DNA of 64,000 nucleotides from Oscillospiraceae bacterium (GCA_018110825.1 JAGBCL010000115.1:1-64000), one strand, 5' to 3'. Counted from the first letter of the stretch, positions 44,888-54,359 are shown. The notes: generated from the letters alone by a model not told the origin. Numbers and translations are program-made.

Positions 44888-44921
44888 TCAGGGACACTTT
44901 AAAGGTGTCCCTGATTTTTTG
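44888..44921 (+). terminator. Terminator of the solute-binding protein gene
   Basis: TCAGGGACAC (44888-44897) pairs with GTGTCCCTGA (44905-44914), followed by TTTTTTG. Confidence 0.92.
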
Positions 44922-44950
44922 TTGATATTTTTATAAAAATAGTGTATACT
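44922..44950 (+). promoter_or_regulatory. Promoter of the metallophosphoesterase gene
   Basis: TTGATA at 44922-44927, 17-base spacer, TATACT at 44945-44950. Confidence 0.7.
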
Positions 44951-44980
44951 ATAATTATTATAGCTGAAAGGAGATTTGCA

Positions 44981-45835
44981 ATGAAACGTTCATCACTGTT
45001 AACTGCGTCAGCCGCTGTGGGCATACTTTTCCCAATAATATGCAAAGGAATGTCCACATTGCAGGTTTCGCATTTCAGTGTAAATTCACCGCTTCTTCCT
45101 ATCAGCTTTGACGGACTTAAAATCGTGCACCTCTCTGACTTGCACAACAATGTTTTCGGTAAGGACAATTCCCACCTGATTACGCTGATTACCGGAGAAA
45201 ATCCCGATTTGATTGTTATGACAGGTGATATGATTAGTCACAGTGCACCCAACACAGAACAGTTCCTTACACTTGTGAGAGAAATATGCAAGCTTTGCCC
45301 CGTTTATTATGTAAACGGCAACCATGAGCTTTCTGACATTGCCAAAGATGAATTTGAACGTGTTGCAAATAAACTTGCGGAATATGGTGCTGTTTGTCTC
45401 GACAACACTTCCGCAAAAATTTACCGTAATGATGAGTATATCCGCATATGCGGACTATGCTACACAGCTGAATATTACCGAGGAGTACGTCAATACAAAC
45501 GTGGCTGGAAAGCTTTCATGCTGACCGATATGATTGATTATATCGGCATCAAACAGCCTGATGAATACACTGTTCTTCTTGCGCACAATCCACTTGATTT
45601 TGAAGTTCACGCTGAATGGGGTGCCGACCTTTCTTTTGGCGGACACATTCACGGCGGATTTATCCGACTTCCGATTGTGAAAGGACTTGTTTCACCTGAG
45701 CGGAAACTATTCCCGAAATTTAAAGAAGGTGTGTATCACATCAACAACTCATCCCTTATTGTAAGTCGAGGACTCGGCAATATACGAATTAACAACCCCC
45801 CTGAAGTTGTTTCAGTTACACTGAGAAAAATATAA
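44981..45835 (+). CDS. Membrane-associated metallophosphoesterase (YkuE-like)
   Basis: From ATG 44981, after GAAAGGAG, the protein has 284 residues. An N-terminal hydrophobic segment is followed by the calcineurin-type metal motifs in order: VHLSDLHNN, MTGDMI, NGNHE, LLAHNP and GGHIHGG. This is the pattern of YkuE-type phosphohydrolases that act on the outer face of the membrane, some on lipid-linked substrates. Substrate not known here. Confidence 0.88.
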   Translation: MKRSSLLTASAAVGILFPIICKGMSTLQVSHFSVNSPLLPISFDGLKIVHLSDLHNNVFGKDNSHLITLITGENPDLIVMTGDMISHSAPNTEQFLTLVREICKLCPVYYVNGNHELSDIAKDEFERVANKLAEYGAVCLDNTSAKIYRNDEYIRICGLCYTAEYYRGVRQYKRGWKAFMLTDMIDYIGIKQPDEYTVLLAHNPLDFEVHAEWGADLSFGGHIHGGFIRLPIVKGLVSPERKLFPKFKEGVYHINNSSLIVSRGLGNIRINNPPEVVSVTLRKI

Positions 45836-45867
45836 ACGGCACTGTGAACCACAGTGCCGTTATTTTA
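45835..45867. terminator. Bidirectional terminator (phosphoesterase / type IV pilus locus)
   Basis: AACGGCACTGTG (45835-45846) pairs with CACAGTGCCGTT (45850-45861), followed by ATTTTATC. It ends the type IV pilus gene block on the minus strand. Confidence 0.9.
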
Positions 45868-46347
45868 TCAATTATCCTCGTCGGAAGGCATTAACGGATG
45901 ACATCCCATAGGCAGTGAAGTATTCAACGAACCCTCAACATCTTCCTTGGTCATCTGCACAGCCATTCCCTCAGAAATCGGTTTGTCGCTCCAAAGTGCA
46001 TAAACACAACCAAACCCATTAATATCCGTTTTAAATGCAAAATATCCGCCGAACTTATCACCGAGATAATTTTTCAAGTCACAAGTTGCCCCATTTGCCG
46101 CATAACCTATACAATCGTCAGACCCCGTGTAAACTGTATCAGCCTCAATTGTCAACCCCTGATTAAGACTATCAGTAATAGCAAGCTGAGCACCGCTGTA
46201 AATGCTCTTTGCATTTGCATTCATTTTTGTAACCCTTGAATCTGTCATGAACCCAATCATTGCAGGGACAAGAATACACGCAAGAACACCTATAATTGCA
46301 ATTACAACAATAAGTTCAATAAGAGTAAAACCCTTTACCTTTTTCAT
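45868..46347 (-). CDS. Type IV prepilin, GFTLIE class
   Basis: From ATG 46347 the protein has 159 residues. The leader KKVKG is followed by FTLIELIVVIAIIGVLACILVP, the class III signal with Glu at +5; cleavage by PilD is expected after Gly. The globular part has Cys residues (CIGYAANGATCDL) that could form a disulfide. It is very like the pilin at 47324 in its first 45 residues. It is the last gene of the type IV pilus block, next to the C39-like peptidase. Confidence 0.93.
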   Translation of the reverse strand: MKKVKGFTLIELIVVIAIIGVLACILVPAMIGFMTDSRVTKMNANAKSIYSGAQLAITDSLNQGLTIEADTVYTGSDDCIGYAANGATCDLKNYLGDKFGGYFAFKTDINGFGCVYALWSDKPISEGMAVQMTKEDVEGSLNTSLPMGCHPLMPSDEDN

Positions 46348-46445
46348 CTCCAACACCCCAAATGCAATTTTTGTATTTTTTCTTCCCTAATTATTATAAT
46401 ATATTAGTATGGCGTTGTCAATAGTAATTTTGAACTTTTTTTGAA

Positions 46446-47261
46446 TTATTCAGCTTTTGTTACAACATAATATCTTGCAGTTGTAAAGATTATAGTTTCT
46501 GCTGGGTAAGCTATCTCACTTTCCTCTGCACCTCTTGGGTCATTGAGGTAAAAATACTCGCCGTCATATTCTCTGAATATAACCGCATGGCCACCAAATC
46601 CGCCACCCATTGCACCGATTACAATAACATCATCACGATTGATAAGCTCTATAAGTTCTTCTGCAGTAACTTCCCCCTCGCCGCCGTGGTTTTCGTCAAA
46701 GTTATGCTCTTCAGCAGTCATACCATAAGCAGCAAGAACATCTGCAATTGAATCGGTATAAACACCATTTTCACCTGCTAAGTTATTGCTGATTGTATAA
46801 TTCATAATCTTGACGGGGTCAATGGCAGGGCTGTTATAGAAATAAAGATAAGCCATGGTTGTACAAAGATGCATACATCCATAATCTTTTAAGTAATAAT
46901 TATTTTCATAACCCCAGCGCTTATCATCCATATACAAACGTGGAATTTCATCACCGCAGTTAATTTCCTCGTCTGTGAAACTCATTGTTGCATAAGAATC
47001 CTTGTAGAATGGATAACCGTAAACAAACTCCAAATCTGTTCCGCCATCCATATAATCCTCAATCAGCTCCTGCGGATAATCGGAAATATTATCAATAATA
47101 TATCTTGCTCTATCATCCGTTTCAGCGGCAATAGCAAGCTTTCCGAACTCTTCCTTTTCACGCATTTTATGGTCTATTGGCATCAATAACATTATTATCA
47201 CAATTATTAAAGCGAAAAATACCGAAACACCTATTATCGTTTTCTTATCTATATTATTCAT
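46446..47261 (-). CDS. Membrane-anchored C39-like cysteine peptidase
   Basis: The 271-residue protein has an N-terminal membrane anchor (about 8-28) with the catalytic part outside. It fits the Peptidase_C39_2 fold: the nucleophile Cys is in YGCMHLCTTMAYLY, the His in FGGHAVIF and the Asn/Asp in YLNDPRG. The usual double-glycine peptidase partner (ABC transporter domain) is absent. It lies between two prepilin genes, so it may process or trim surface proteins such as pilins, but that is inference. The ribosome site is AAGGAGTT. Confidence 0.85.
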   Translation of the reverse strand: MNNIDKKTIIGVSVFFALIIVIIMLLMPIDHKMREKEEFGKLAIAAETDDRARYIIDNISDYPQELIEDYMDGGTDLEFVYGYPFYKDSYATMSFTDEEINCGDEIPRLYMDDKRWGYENNYYLKDYGCMHLCTTMAYLYFYNSPAIDPVKIMNYTISNNLAGENGVYTDSIADVLAAYGMTAEEHNFDENHGGEGEVTAEELIELINRDDVIVIGAMGGGFGGHAVIFREYDGEYFYLNDPRGAEESEIAYPAETIIFTTARYYVVTKAE

Positions 47262-47276
47262 AATAACTCCTTAAAG

Positions 47277-47305
47277 AAAAAACGGCGGTTTAAAACCGCC
47301 GTTTT
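47277..47305 (-). terminator. Terminator after the major pilin gene
   Basis: AAAAACGGCGGTTT pairs with AAACCGCCGTTTT (47293-47305) on the minus strand, followed by TTTTTTC. It lies between the pilin gene and the C39-like peptidase gene and probably limits read-through from strong pilin transcription. Confidence 0.88.
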
Positions 47306-47323
47306 ATTAAAATCAATTATAGA

Positions 47324-47860
47324 TTATGCAGGGAATGCAACTGCTTCCATTGAAGTTGTGCTGATTTCGCCAGAAACTTCGTAACCAGTACCATCGTAAG
47401 AGTTAGCAGCAGCATCAGCTGGTGTAAGTGGGTGGTAACCAATAATCTTACCATCTTCCTTAGCAGAAGCAAGCTGAGCATCAGCTGTTGGAGGAGCATC
47501 TGCAGGATCTGGAGATGGAGCATCTGCAGCAGCAAGTGCAGACCACTGTGTGTAAGCAACAGCATATGTAGCTGGGTCATATACGCAGTAAGAGTTACCA
47601 TCGAATTCAGAACCGAGGTATTCGGAAAGGTCGAGTGTTGTGTTACCTGTACCAACATTCTTACCGTCGATACCAGCCTGTGTAAGAGCAGCAGCACAAG
47701 CAGTGTTTACCGTCTTAGCGTTAGAGTTAGCGGATGTGATTCTTGCGTTTCTAACGTAACCAAGCATAGATGGTACGAGGATAGCAGCAAGAACGCCGAT
47801 GATTGCGATTACAACGATGAGCTCGATAAGTGTAAAGCCCTTAACCTTTGAATTTCTCAT
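47324..47860 (-). CDS. Type IV prepilin, probable major pilin
   Basis: From ATG 47860, after AAGGAGGAA, the protein has 178 residues. The class III leader RNSKVKG is followed by FTLIELIVVIAIIGVLAAILVP. The Ala-rich globular part lacks Cys pairs except one Cys in the helix spine (NTACAAAL) and one later (SYCVYDP). Strong ribosome site, strong terminator and Ala/Pro-rich simple composition suggest the main subunit. Ruminococcus type IV pilins are known to take part in cellulose adhesion. Confidence 0.93.
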   Translation of the reverse strand: MRNSKVKGFTLIELIVVIAIIGVLAAILVPSMLGYVRNARITSANSNAKTVNTACAAALTQAGIDGKNVGTGNTTLDLSEYLGSEFDGNSYCVYDPATYAVAYTQWSALAAADAPSPDPADAPPTADAQLASAKEDGKIIGYHPLTPADAAANSYDGTGYEVSGEISTTSMEAVAFPA

Positions 47861-47941
47861 GGGAAATTCCTCCTTCTTAAAATTTAAAATATTTTTTATT
47901 AAAAAGCGTTGCAAATGTCATTGCAAAGCACTTTTCCAAAA

Positions 47942-48679
47942 TTAATCAAGTGCATCAGCTGTAGGATAAGCCCCGAAGTAGATGCCCTCATTCTTAACCA
48001 TATCTCTCTGGAGATCAGTGGATTGAAGCATTCTGTAATCATCATTTGAGTCATACGGTGCACAAGTATCGAACTTGTCAAAGAACTCCGATTCACCCGG
48101 GTCTGAATTTGTAGCAACATTTACATCTGCGAATGCAGACTCGACATAAATGACAGAATCTACCTGATAGTTTTCGTAGTCGATGTAAACTGCACAGAAG
48201 CCATCAAAAGATTCCTCCACAAAGGAAGTTATCGCTTCATCAAATTCCTCATGCCATTCAGGTCTGTATGTCTTATTTGTGAGATAACCTGAAAGTATCT
48301 TTTCTTTCGTAGCTGTAGCGGGGTTATCGTAATAAGAACAAACACGAACATCGCCAAGAGTTCCGTTACTCATTTTAAAGTAAAGTTCAACATAAGCCAG
48401 ATTATCGTCTGTATGTGCTGCACCCGCCCCCGTAATTGGATGAGCATCAGCATCAAACAATGTACGATCCTGAGCTATTTCACACTGAATAAGCTGGTTT
48501 TGGAAGCCCGTATAAACAAGCTGAGCTTTTGCGTTATTTGTTTCAATCCTTGCGCTACGCTGGAAACCACTTGTAAGGAGGGAAGCAATTCCCGCCAACA
48601 CAGCAATTATCGCGATAACAACAAGCATTTCAATTAAGGTAAAGCCCTTAACCCTGGAGCCAAGTTTTTTTGAATTCAT
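47942..48679 (-). CDS. Type IV prepilin with long globular domain
   Basis: The 245-residue protein has the leader SKKLGSRVKG, then FTLIEMLVVIAIIAVLAGIASLL. The outer domain of about 205 residues has several Cys and acidic loops. It begins the pilin subcluster behind a perfect promoter at 48738-48766. It is either a minor pilin or a second structural pilin. Confidence 0.9.
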   Translation of the reverse strand: MNSKKLGSRVKGFTLIEMLVVIAIIAVLAGIASLLTSGFQRSARIETNNAKAQLVYTGFQNQLIQCEIAQDRTLFDADAHPITGAGAAHTDDNLAYVELYFKMSNGTLGDVRVCSYYDNPATATKEKILSGYLTNKTYRPEWHEEFDEAITSFVEESFDGFCAVYIDYENYQVDSVIYVESAFADVNVATNSDPGESEFFDKFDTCAPYDSNDDYRMLQSTDLQRDMVKNEGIYFGAYPTADALD

Positions 48680-48737
48680 TGGACTCTCCTCCCATAAGTT
48701 TCAACCTGATTTACTGGTTGTTCCTTACTGTAATTAT

Positions 48738-48766
48738 ATTATATATCCACTTTTTGTATTTGTCAA
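48738..48766 (-). promoter_or_regulatory. Sigma-A promoter of the pilin gene subcluster
   Basis: On the minus strand, TTGACA (48766-48761), 17-base spacer, TATAAT (48743-48738): a perfect consensus, expected for highly expressed pilins. The rest of the 243-base gap to pilT is AT-rich with no clear terminator. Confidence 0.88.
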
Positions 48767-48922
48767 TAGAAAAATGATATTTTTATCGCTAATTTTATGA
48801 ATTTGTGCAATTTTTCGTCAAACCTATAATTTAATGAATTTTTTTCAGCAATTTGACTAAAATATGTACACGCTCATAAAATGCCAATCATTTTTCTACT
48901 GCAAATACTTATTTTGTATAAC

Positions 48923-50044
48923 TTATCTCATATTGCTGAGTGAAACGCCATTACCCTTGAAGTAACGCTCAAACTCGTTAATATCAAGTGACTTTTCACG
49001 AGCGTGCATTTCAGTAATTGTACCATCCTTAACAAGACGAGCAAGCTCCTGGTCAAGACAAACCATGCCTTCTTTTCTACCTGTCTGGATAGCTGTCTGG
49101 ATAAGGTGAACCTTATTGTCACGAACCATAGCCTTGATAGCGTCTGTTGCGTTAAGAATTTCAAGTGCGGCAACTCGTCCTGTACCGTCAGCCTTAGGAA
49201 TAAGAGTCTGAGCGATGATACCTACGAGAACAGTTGCAAGCTGTGTACGAATCTGGGACTGCTGGTGTGATGGGAATACGTCGATGATACGGTTGATTGT
49301 ATCGGCAGCACAAGTTGTATGAAGTGTAGACATTACAAGGTGACCTGTTTCAGCGGCAGTGATAGCAGCGTTGATTGTTTCAAAGTCACGCATTTCTCCG
49401 ACGAGGATAACGTCAGGGTCTTCACGGAGTGCGGCACGAAGTGACATCGCAAAGGATTCAACGTCGTCGCCGACTTCTCTCTGGTTAACCATACATCTCT
49501 TATGCTCGTGAACATATTCGATTGGGTCTTCTACTGTAATAATGTGTGCAGAACGGTTAACATTTACATAGTCAATCATAGCCGCAAGAGTTGTGGACTT
49601 ACCGGAACCTGTAGGGCCTGTTACGAGAACGAGTCCTCTTGGACGGAGAGCAAACTCACCGAGGATTGGCGGCATATCAAGGTCTTCAAGAGTTGGGATA
49701 TCATTACGGAGAAGACGGATAGCGATTGCCGTATCACCTCTCTGGTGATAAACGTTAACTCTGTGACGGTAACCTCTTCTTGTTACATAAGAGAAGTCAG
49801 TATCGACCTTATTCTTGATATTTTCAATATTACGGCCGCCTGTCATCTGTTCACAAATCTTCATAATAGCAGCTTCAGTCATTTCAGGGTAGGAACTGAG
49901 CTTACGGAGGGAACCGTGAAGACGTACTACAGGGGAAATCTTTGTTGTAAAGTGAACGTCGGAGCATCCGAGTACACGAGCCTCATCGAGGATTTTATCA
50001 ATACTGATAACAATTTTGTCCTGGGGTTTGTTCTGGATATCCAT
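48923..50044 (-). CDS. pilT: Type IV pilus retraction ATPase PilT
   Basis: The 373-residue protein powers pilus retraction and twitching. Motifs are VLGCSDVHF in the N-terminal domain, Walker A GPTGSGKSTTLAAMID (about 140-155), the Asp-box TVEDPIEY, Walker B LVGEMRDFETI and the His-box STLHTTCAADTINRIID. It lacks the tetra-Cys zinc loop of PilB, which separates the two. It lies 36 bases after pilB. Confidence 0.95.
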   Translation of the reverse strand: MDIQNKPQDKIVISIDKILDEARVLGCSDVHFTTKISPVVRLHGSLRKLSSYPEMTEAAIMKICEQMTGGRNIENIKNKVDTDFSYVTRRGYRHRVNVYHQRGDTAIAIRLLRNDIPTLEDLDMPPILGEFALRPRGLVLVTGPTGSGKSTTLAAMIDYVNVNRSAHIITVEDPIEYVHEHKRCMVNQREVGDDVESFAMSLRAALREDPDVILVGEMRDFETINAAITAAETGHLVMSTLHTTCAADTINRIIDVFPSHQQSQIRTQLATVLVGIIAQTLIPKADGTGRVAALEILNATDAIKAMVRDNKVHLIQTAIQTGRKEGMVCLDQELARLVKDGTITEMHAREKSLDINEFERYFKGNGVSLSNMR

Positions 50045-50080
50045 TGCACATTTTTCCTTTCAAATATATTTACACTATTA

Positions 50081-51769
50081 TTAAACTGCGTATGTAACTC
50101 TTACAAGTTCGTCCATAGTTGTTCTGCCCTCAAGAACGAGTTCAGTAACGTTGTCACGGAGAAGCTTTGTACCCTGCTTACGACAAAGCTCAGAAATTGC
50201 GTCAACCTTACCGTCGTTAGCAATAAGTGCACTCATTTCAGGAGTACAGAGAAGAATTTCGTGGATAGCGGTACGTCCGGTATAACCTGTGTTGTTGCAC
50301 TTAGGACATCCGCATGCATCATAAACAGTCTGATGCTCAGTAACGCTCATCAGTCTGTCTTCTTCATCTGTAGACATACGCGGAGTTCTGCACTCCAAGC
50401 AAATCTTCTTAACAAGACGCTGAGCAACGATACCGATAAGAGAAGTAGCAACCATGTAAGGAGCAACACCCATATCGATAAGACGAGTTACAGTTGAAGG
50501 TGCGTCGTTTGTATGAAGTGTTGAAAGAACCAAGTGACCTGTGATAGCGGCTCTGATAGCGATTTCCGCTGTCTCCTGGTCACGCATTTCACCGATCATT
50601 ACGATATCAGGGTCCTGACGGAGGATAGAACGAAGAGCAGCAGCAAATGTCATACCTGCCTTAGCATTAACCTGACACTGGTTGATACCTTCGATATTCT
50701 TTTCGACAGGGTCTTCTACCGTAATTACGTTTACGTTAGGCTTAGCGATTTCACCGAGAGCAGCATAAAGAGTTGTTGTTTTACCGGAACCTGTAGGACC
50801 TGTTACAAGTACAACGCCCTGTGGTACCTTAAGGATTGAAGCAAATCTTTCATAGTTATAAGCAGACATACCGAGGTCTGTAATCTTTCTTACACCAACG
50901 TCACCTGTTGAAAGGATACGGATAACGACCTTTTCGCCGTTAACGGTAGGAAGGTTAGATACACGGACGTCAAGAGTTGTTCCGTCAACTACCTGAGTAA
51001 AACGACCGTCCTGCGGGATACGTTTTTCAGCGATATTCATGCCGCTGATAATCTTAAGACGTGTTACAAGGGAGTTATGAACAACGTTGGAAATATTCAT
51101 GAGCTCGATAAGGTCACCGTTTACACGGATACGGATTCGTGTATAGGACTTGAACGGCTCGATATGAATATCCGTCGCGTCAGCACGGAAGGAGTTTTCA
51201 ACGATTGTTGTAGCAAGCTTAACGATAGGAGCACTGTCGATTCTGTCTGCAGATTCCTCATCGATACCGAATGCATCATCATCAGTAAACTGGTTTTCAA
51301 CGCTGTCGAGAAGTGAAGAAGTATTCTGCATGGAATAGTTCTTACCGATAGCCTTGATGATAGCAGCCTTTGTAGAAAGAACCGGCACAACGTCCATACC
51401 GGTTGTAACCTTGATATCTTCGAAAATATAGAAGTTAACCGGGTCATAAGAAGCAACAGTAAGTCTCTTACCTGTAATCTTGATAGCAATAATGGTATGC
51501 TTCTTGGCAAGGGCCTCAGGAATTTTCTTTACAGCCTCAACATTAATAACAGTTTCCGGGTCATTAAGGTCTACAAAAGGAACACTCAGCTTCTTTGCGA
51601 GAATCTGACCGAACTGCACATCAGTAACATAACCGAGTTCAACAACATAGTCACCGAAATACTTACCGGGAGTATTTTCCTCCTTTTTCTTATCAAGGAC
51701 GTTCTGAAGCTGTTCTTCGGTAATAACGCCCTCATTGACCATATACTGACCAATAGGAATATTTTTCAT
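50081..51769 (-). CDS. pilB: Type IV pilus assembly ATPase PilB
   Basis: I favour ATG 51769 (MKNIPIGQYM), giving 562 residues; in-frame ATGs at 51832 and 51901 would extend it. The N-terminal MshEN/GspE_N module (IGQYMVNEGVITEEQL) is followed by the assembly ATPase: Walker A GPTGSGKTTTLYAAL, TVEDPVEKNI, MIGEMRDQETAEIA and STLHTNDAPS. A zinc-binding set CLEC ... CGCPKC lies near the C-terminus. It drives pilus extension. It is transcribed divergently from pilD. Confidence 0.94.
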   Translation of the reverse strand: MKNIPIGQYMVNEGVITEEQLQNVLDKKKEENTPGKYFGDYVVELGYVTDVQFGQILAKKLSVPFVDLNDPETVINVEAVKKIPEALAKKHTIIAIKITGKRLTVASYDPVNFYIFEDIKVTTGMDVVPVLSTKAAIIKAIGKNYSMQNTSSLLDSVENQFTDDDAFGIDEESADRIDSAPIVKLATTIVENSFRADATDIHIEPFKSYTRIRIRVNGDLIELMNISNVVHNSLVTRLKIISGMNIAEKRIPQDGRFTQVVDGTTLDVRVSNLPTVNGEKVVIRILSTGDVGVRKITDLGMSAYNYERFASILKVPQGVVLVTGPTGSGKTTTLYAALGEIAKPNVNVITVEDPVEKNIEGINQCQVNAKAGMTFAAALRSILRQDPDIVMIGEMRDQETAEIAIRAAITGHLVLSTLHTNDAPSTVTRLIDMGVAPYMVATSLIGIVAQRLVKKICLECRTPRMSTDEEDRLMSVTEHQTVYDACGCPKCNNTGYTGRTAIHEILLCTPEMSALIANDGKVDAISELCRKQGTKLLRDNVTELVLEGRTTMDELVRVTYAV

Positions 51770-51915
51770 TCTAAAGCCCCATTTCTCCGCAGATAATTGA
51801 TTTACGAGGGATTTCTCTGCGGCAAAATCCATAACAGCAACTGCTTTACGCAGAATTATGTACGCCGTCTGAAATATGTGAACATCAAAAGATGTATACA
51901 CCTGTGTAATTGGTA

Positions 51916-51944
51916 TTGAAATTTTTAAAAATATATGTTAAGAT
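51916..51944 (+). promoter_or_regulatory. Promoter of pilD
   Basis: TTGAAA at 51916-51921, 17-base spacer, TAAGAT at 51939-51944. Confidence 0.65.
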
Positions 51945-51986
51945 ATAAATATCGGTTTTTCAAATTTAATGTAAAGGAGTTTTTCT

Positions 51987-53012
51987 ATGGAACATCTGAC
52001 TAACGCTGATGGGCTTCTTGGTTACTACATAGGAATATATATAATGGTATTCCTTTTTGGCATAACAATCGGAAGCTTCCTTAATGTCTGTATTTACCGT
52101 TTGCCTGTAGGCGAGTCCCTCACAAAAAAGAATTCACACTGCATGACCTGCGGGGCATATATTAAATGGTATGACCTTATCCCCGTTTTCAGCTGGCTTT
52201 TTCTAAGAGGCAAATGTCGTGCCTGCGGTTCAAAAATTTCAGGAAGATACATTCTTGTTGAAAGCCTTACCGGACTGCTTTTTGCAACAACCTATCTGCG
52301 ATTTGACGTCATAACTGATGGTCTTATCTATCCCGCGTTCCTCTGTCTTTTTATTGCAGGACTTATTGTAATCGGATTTGAGGATTTTGACACTCAGGAA
52401 ATGACCCTGGGAGTTCTTATTTTCATTACTTCAATTGCAGCAATCTCACGAATTGGTTCAATGCTTCTTCCCGATGTTTTTCGCGGAAACGAAATCACTC
52501 TTCTTGACGGATTCATCGGAATGTTCTCTGTAAGTGTACCATTCCTTATTTTCGGATTTGTTTTAACACCGCTTATTTACTGTTTTATAATCAGCGATGA
52601 CCACAAGGCTGCAAGAAAAATCAAACGTCGCCTTAAAAAGGAAAAGCTTAACGAAAAAGAAACCGAAAAGCTTCAGAAAACCCTTGATAAACATCTTGAA
52701 GCAATCAAGGAAGTAGGACCTGTATACGGATTCGGAATGGGAGATGTTCTTCTCATGGCAGCCGGCGGATTGATGCTTGGCTGGAAAGCAGCTGTAGTTG
52801 CAGCATTCATTGCAATTCTTCTCGGCGCAGTTTATGCACTTATACTTAAGCTTAAAGCTAAGCGTGATGATGAAGAAAGCGTAAAAGCATTTGCTTTCGG
52901 ACCATTCCTTGTAATCGGGCTTGTTCTTGCATCGTTCTTCGGAACAACACTTATGGACTTGTACATTGATTATCTTACCGTTCCTCAGATTCCTGAGTAT
53001 TATCTCGGATAA
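51987..53012 (+). CDS. pilD: Prepilin peptidase and N-methylase PilD
   Basis: The 341-residue protein is the only plus-strand gene of the type IV pilus block. It has two CxxC pairs (HCMTCG, CRACG) in the N-terminal methylase domain and catalytic Asp contexts EDFDTQEM and GFGMGDVLL. It cuts and methylates the GFTLIE prepilins. An unusual, highly charged cytoplasmic segment of about 45 residues (around 200-245, many Lys/Glu) is inserted before the second Asp. It differs clearly from the Tad-type peptidase at 16047. Confidence 0.93.
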   Translation: MEHLTNADGLLGYYIGIYIMVFLFGITIGSFLNVCIYRLPVGESLTKKNSHCMTCGAYIKWYDLIPVFSWLFLRGKCRACGSKISGRYILVESLTGLLFATTYLRFDVITDGLIYPAFLCLFIAGLIVIGFEDFDTQEMTLGVLIFITSIAAISRIGSMLLPDVFRGNEITLLDGFIGMFSVSVPFLIFGFVLTPLIYCFIISDDHKAARKIKRRLKKEKLNEKETEKLQKTLDKHLEAIKEVGPVYGFGMGDVLLMAAGGLMLGWKAAVVAAFIAILLGAVYALILKLKAKRDDEESVKAFAFGPFLVIGLVLASFFGTTLMDLYIDYLTVPQIPEYYLG

Positions 53013-53026
53013 TATAATAAAGTATA

Positions 53027-53064
53027 TTTCAGGGCGTGTTCTTCGGGACACGCCCTGAAATTTT
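53027..53064. terminator. Bidirectional terminator (pilD / minor pilin)
   Basis: TTTCAGGGCGTGT (53027-53039) pairs exactly with ACACGCCCTGAAA (53048-53060), followed by TTTTAAT. Confidence 0.92.
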
Positions 53065-53069
53065 AATGA

Positions 53070-53909
53070 TTAACTTGCTGCTACCTGAAGTTCTTGCTTC
53101 AGATCATCGTTAACAAATATAATAAATGTCTTACTGCCCATTATTGTGGAAGATTTTGTAAACTTTGTAACATCATACATACCTGCTTCATCAACACCAA
53201 AGTTAGAATCATTTGTAAGATTACGGCATGTAACGCTGCCTGATGTTGAAATAAGGTCAATACTTGACATAGCAGTACTATTGGTTCTTGCATTTTCAAT
53301 ATCATCTGCAGAATCGCTTGAAAGTGATCTTGAACCATAATTAGATGTTGAAGCAACAGTTACTGTAAGTGTGCCTGTTAAAGGAGTTGCCATCAAACCG
53401 ATTGAATATGTTTCTTCACCGTAATATGCAGCACCGAGAGCAAGTCTTGCCTCGTCGGGATCAGTTTCATAATCATCGGAAATACTTGTGCTTCCTTTCT
53501 TTCTGCGTACTACTCTTCCGTTGCAGTCCTCTCCATCATAAGTTTTAGTAGTATTATCAATAACGATAAAATCAACTTTTTCTTCAATAAGAGCTCTTAC
53601 TGCATCAGCTTTTGTAGAATCTGTAATTGCGTATGTATCAATGTACTCATCTGCGAAAGCAGTAATAGCTCCGCTAACGCTTGTGACTGTATCATTGTAA
53701 ATACCCATATCGCGTGAGAAACGAACAGATTCAGTAACATACTGAATGATACCATTCTGTGTTGTACGCTGATTTTCGTAAAGAGTTGCATCAACATATG
53801 TTTCACGGATAGGTTTGAACATGTTCATTATAGCAGACATAAGGATGACAAGGATTGCCATTACAATGATAAGCTCAATAAGAGTAAAGCCCTTAAGAAT
53901 TTTTTTCAT
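53070..53909 (-). CDS. Minor type IV prepilin (PilW-like)
   Basis: The 279-residue protein has the leader KKILKG followed by FTLIELIIVMAILVILMSAIMNMF, then an outer domain of about 250 residues rich in Thr and Ser. Length and position after the PilV-like gene suggest a PilW/PilJ-type minor pilin that primes assembly. It is last in the transcription unit that begins with pilC. Confidence 0.88.
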   Translation of the reverse strand: MKKILKGFTLIELIIVMAILVILMSAIMNMFKPIRETYVDATLYENQRTTQNGIIQYVTESVRFSRDMGIYNDTVTSVSGAITAFADEYIDTYAITDSTKADAVRALIEEKVDFIVIDNTTKTYDGEDCNGRVVRRKKGSTSISDDYETDPDEARLALGAAYYGEETYSIGLMATPLTGTLTVTVASTSNYGSRSLSSDSADDIENARTNSTAMSSIDLISTSGSVTCRNLTNDSNFGVDEAGMYDVTKFTKSSTIMGSKTFIIFVNDDLKQELQVAAS

Positions 53910-53921
53910 AACAGCACCTCC

Positions 53922-54359
53922 TTATTCATGGCCCATAAAATACTTGTAACGAAGGTTGTATGAATGACCCATGCTTTCATCAGTCTTAACATTGTCACCA
54001 TCGCGTGATTCAAGCGTATACAAGTCAACACCGTAGCTGTATTCATTTCCGCTGAAACTGCTTACAATGGAAACAAATCTGTCCTTGGAACTACCGCCGC
54101 CGGCTGTTGCACCGGAAACCTCGTGAGGAAGTGTGGTGCCGCTGGCAGGCTCGTCAAACTCAAGTTCAATAGCTTCGGACTTTGTATACTGTTCAACATA
54201 AGCCATCTGATTTGCAAGACTTGTGTTTTCAAGGTGGTTGTTCTTGTTTCTGAGAGAAACCTGAGCGTAAATCTGTGCCATAGTCAATGATGCGATACCC
54301 AGAATTGCGAGTGCAACAAGACACTCGATAAGGGTAAAGCCTTTGAGTTTTCTTTTCAT
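53922..54359 (-). CDS. Minor type IV prepilin (PilV/PilI-like)
   Basis: The 145-residue protein has the leader KRKLKG followed by FTLIECLVALAILGIASLTMAQ; Glu at +5 is present and Cys takes +6. The pattern TLIECLVALAIL is usual in PilV-type minor pilins. It lies 12 bases before the PilW-like gene and 15 after the PilX-like gene. Confidence 0.88.
   Translation of the reverse strand: MKRKLKGFTLIECLVALAILGIASLTMAQIYAQVSLRNKNNHLENTSLANQMAYVEQYTKSEAIELEFDEPASGTTLPHEVSGATAGGGSSKDRFVSIVSSFSGNEYSYGVDLYTLESRDGDNVKTDESMGHSYNLRYKYFMGHE

Noticed and set aside
49502-50497. 331-codon plus-strand frame spanning the pilT-pilB junction
   Set aside because: It lies antisense to two conserved ATPase genes and their start/stop junction; composition is Cys/Asn-rich and not protein-like.
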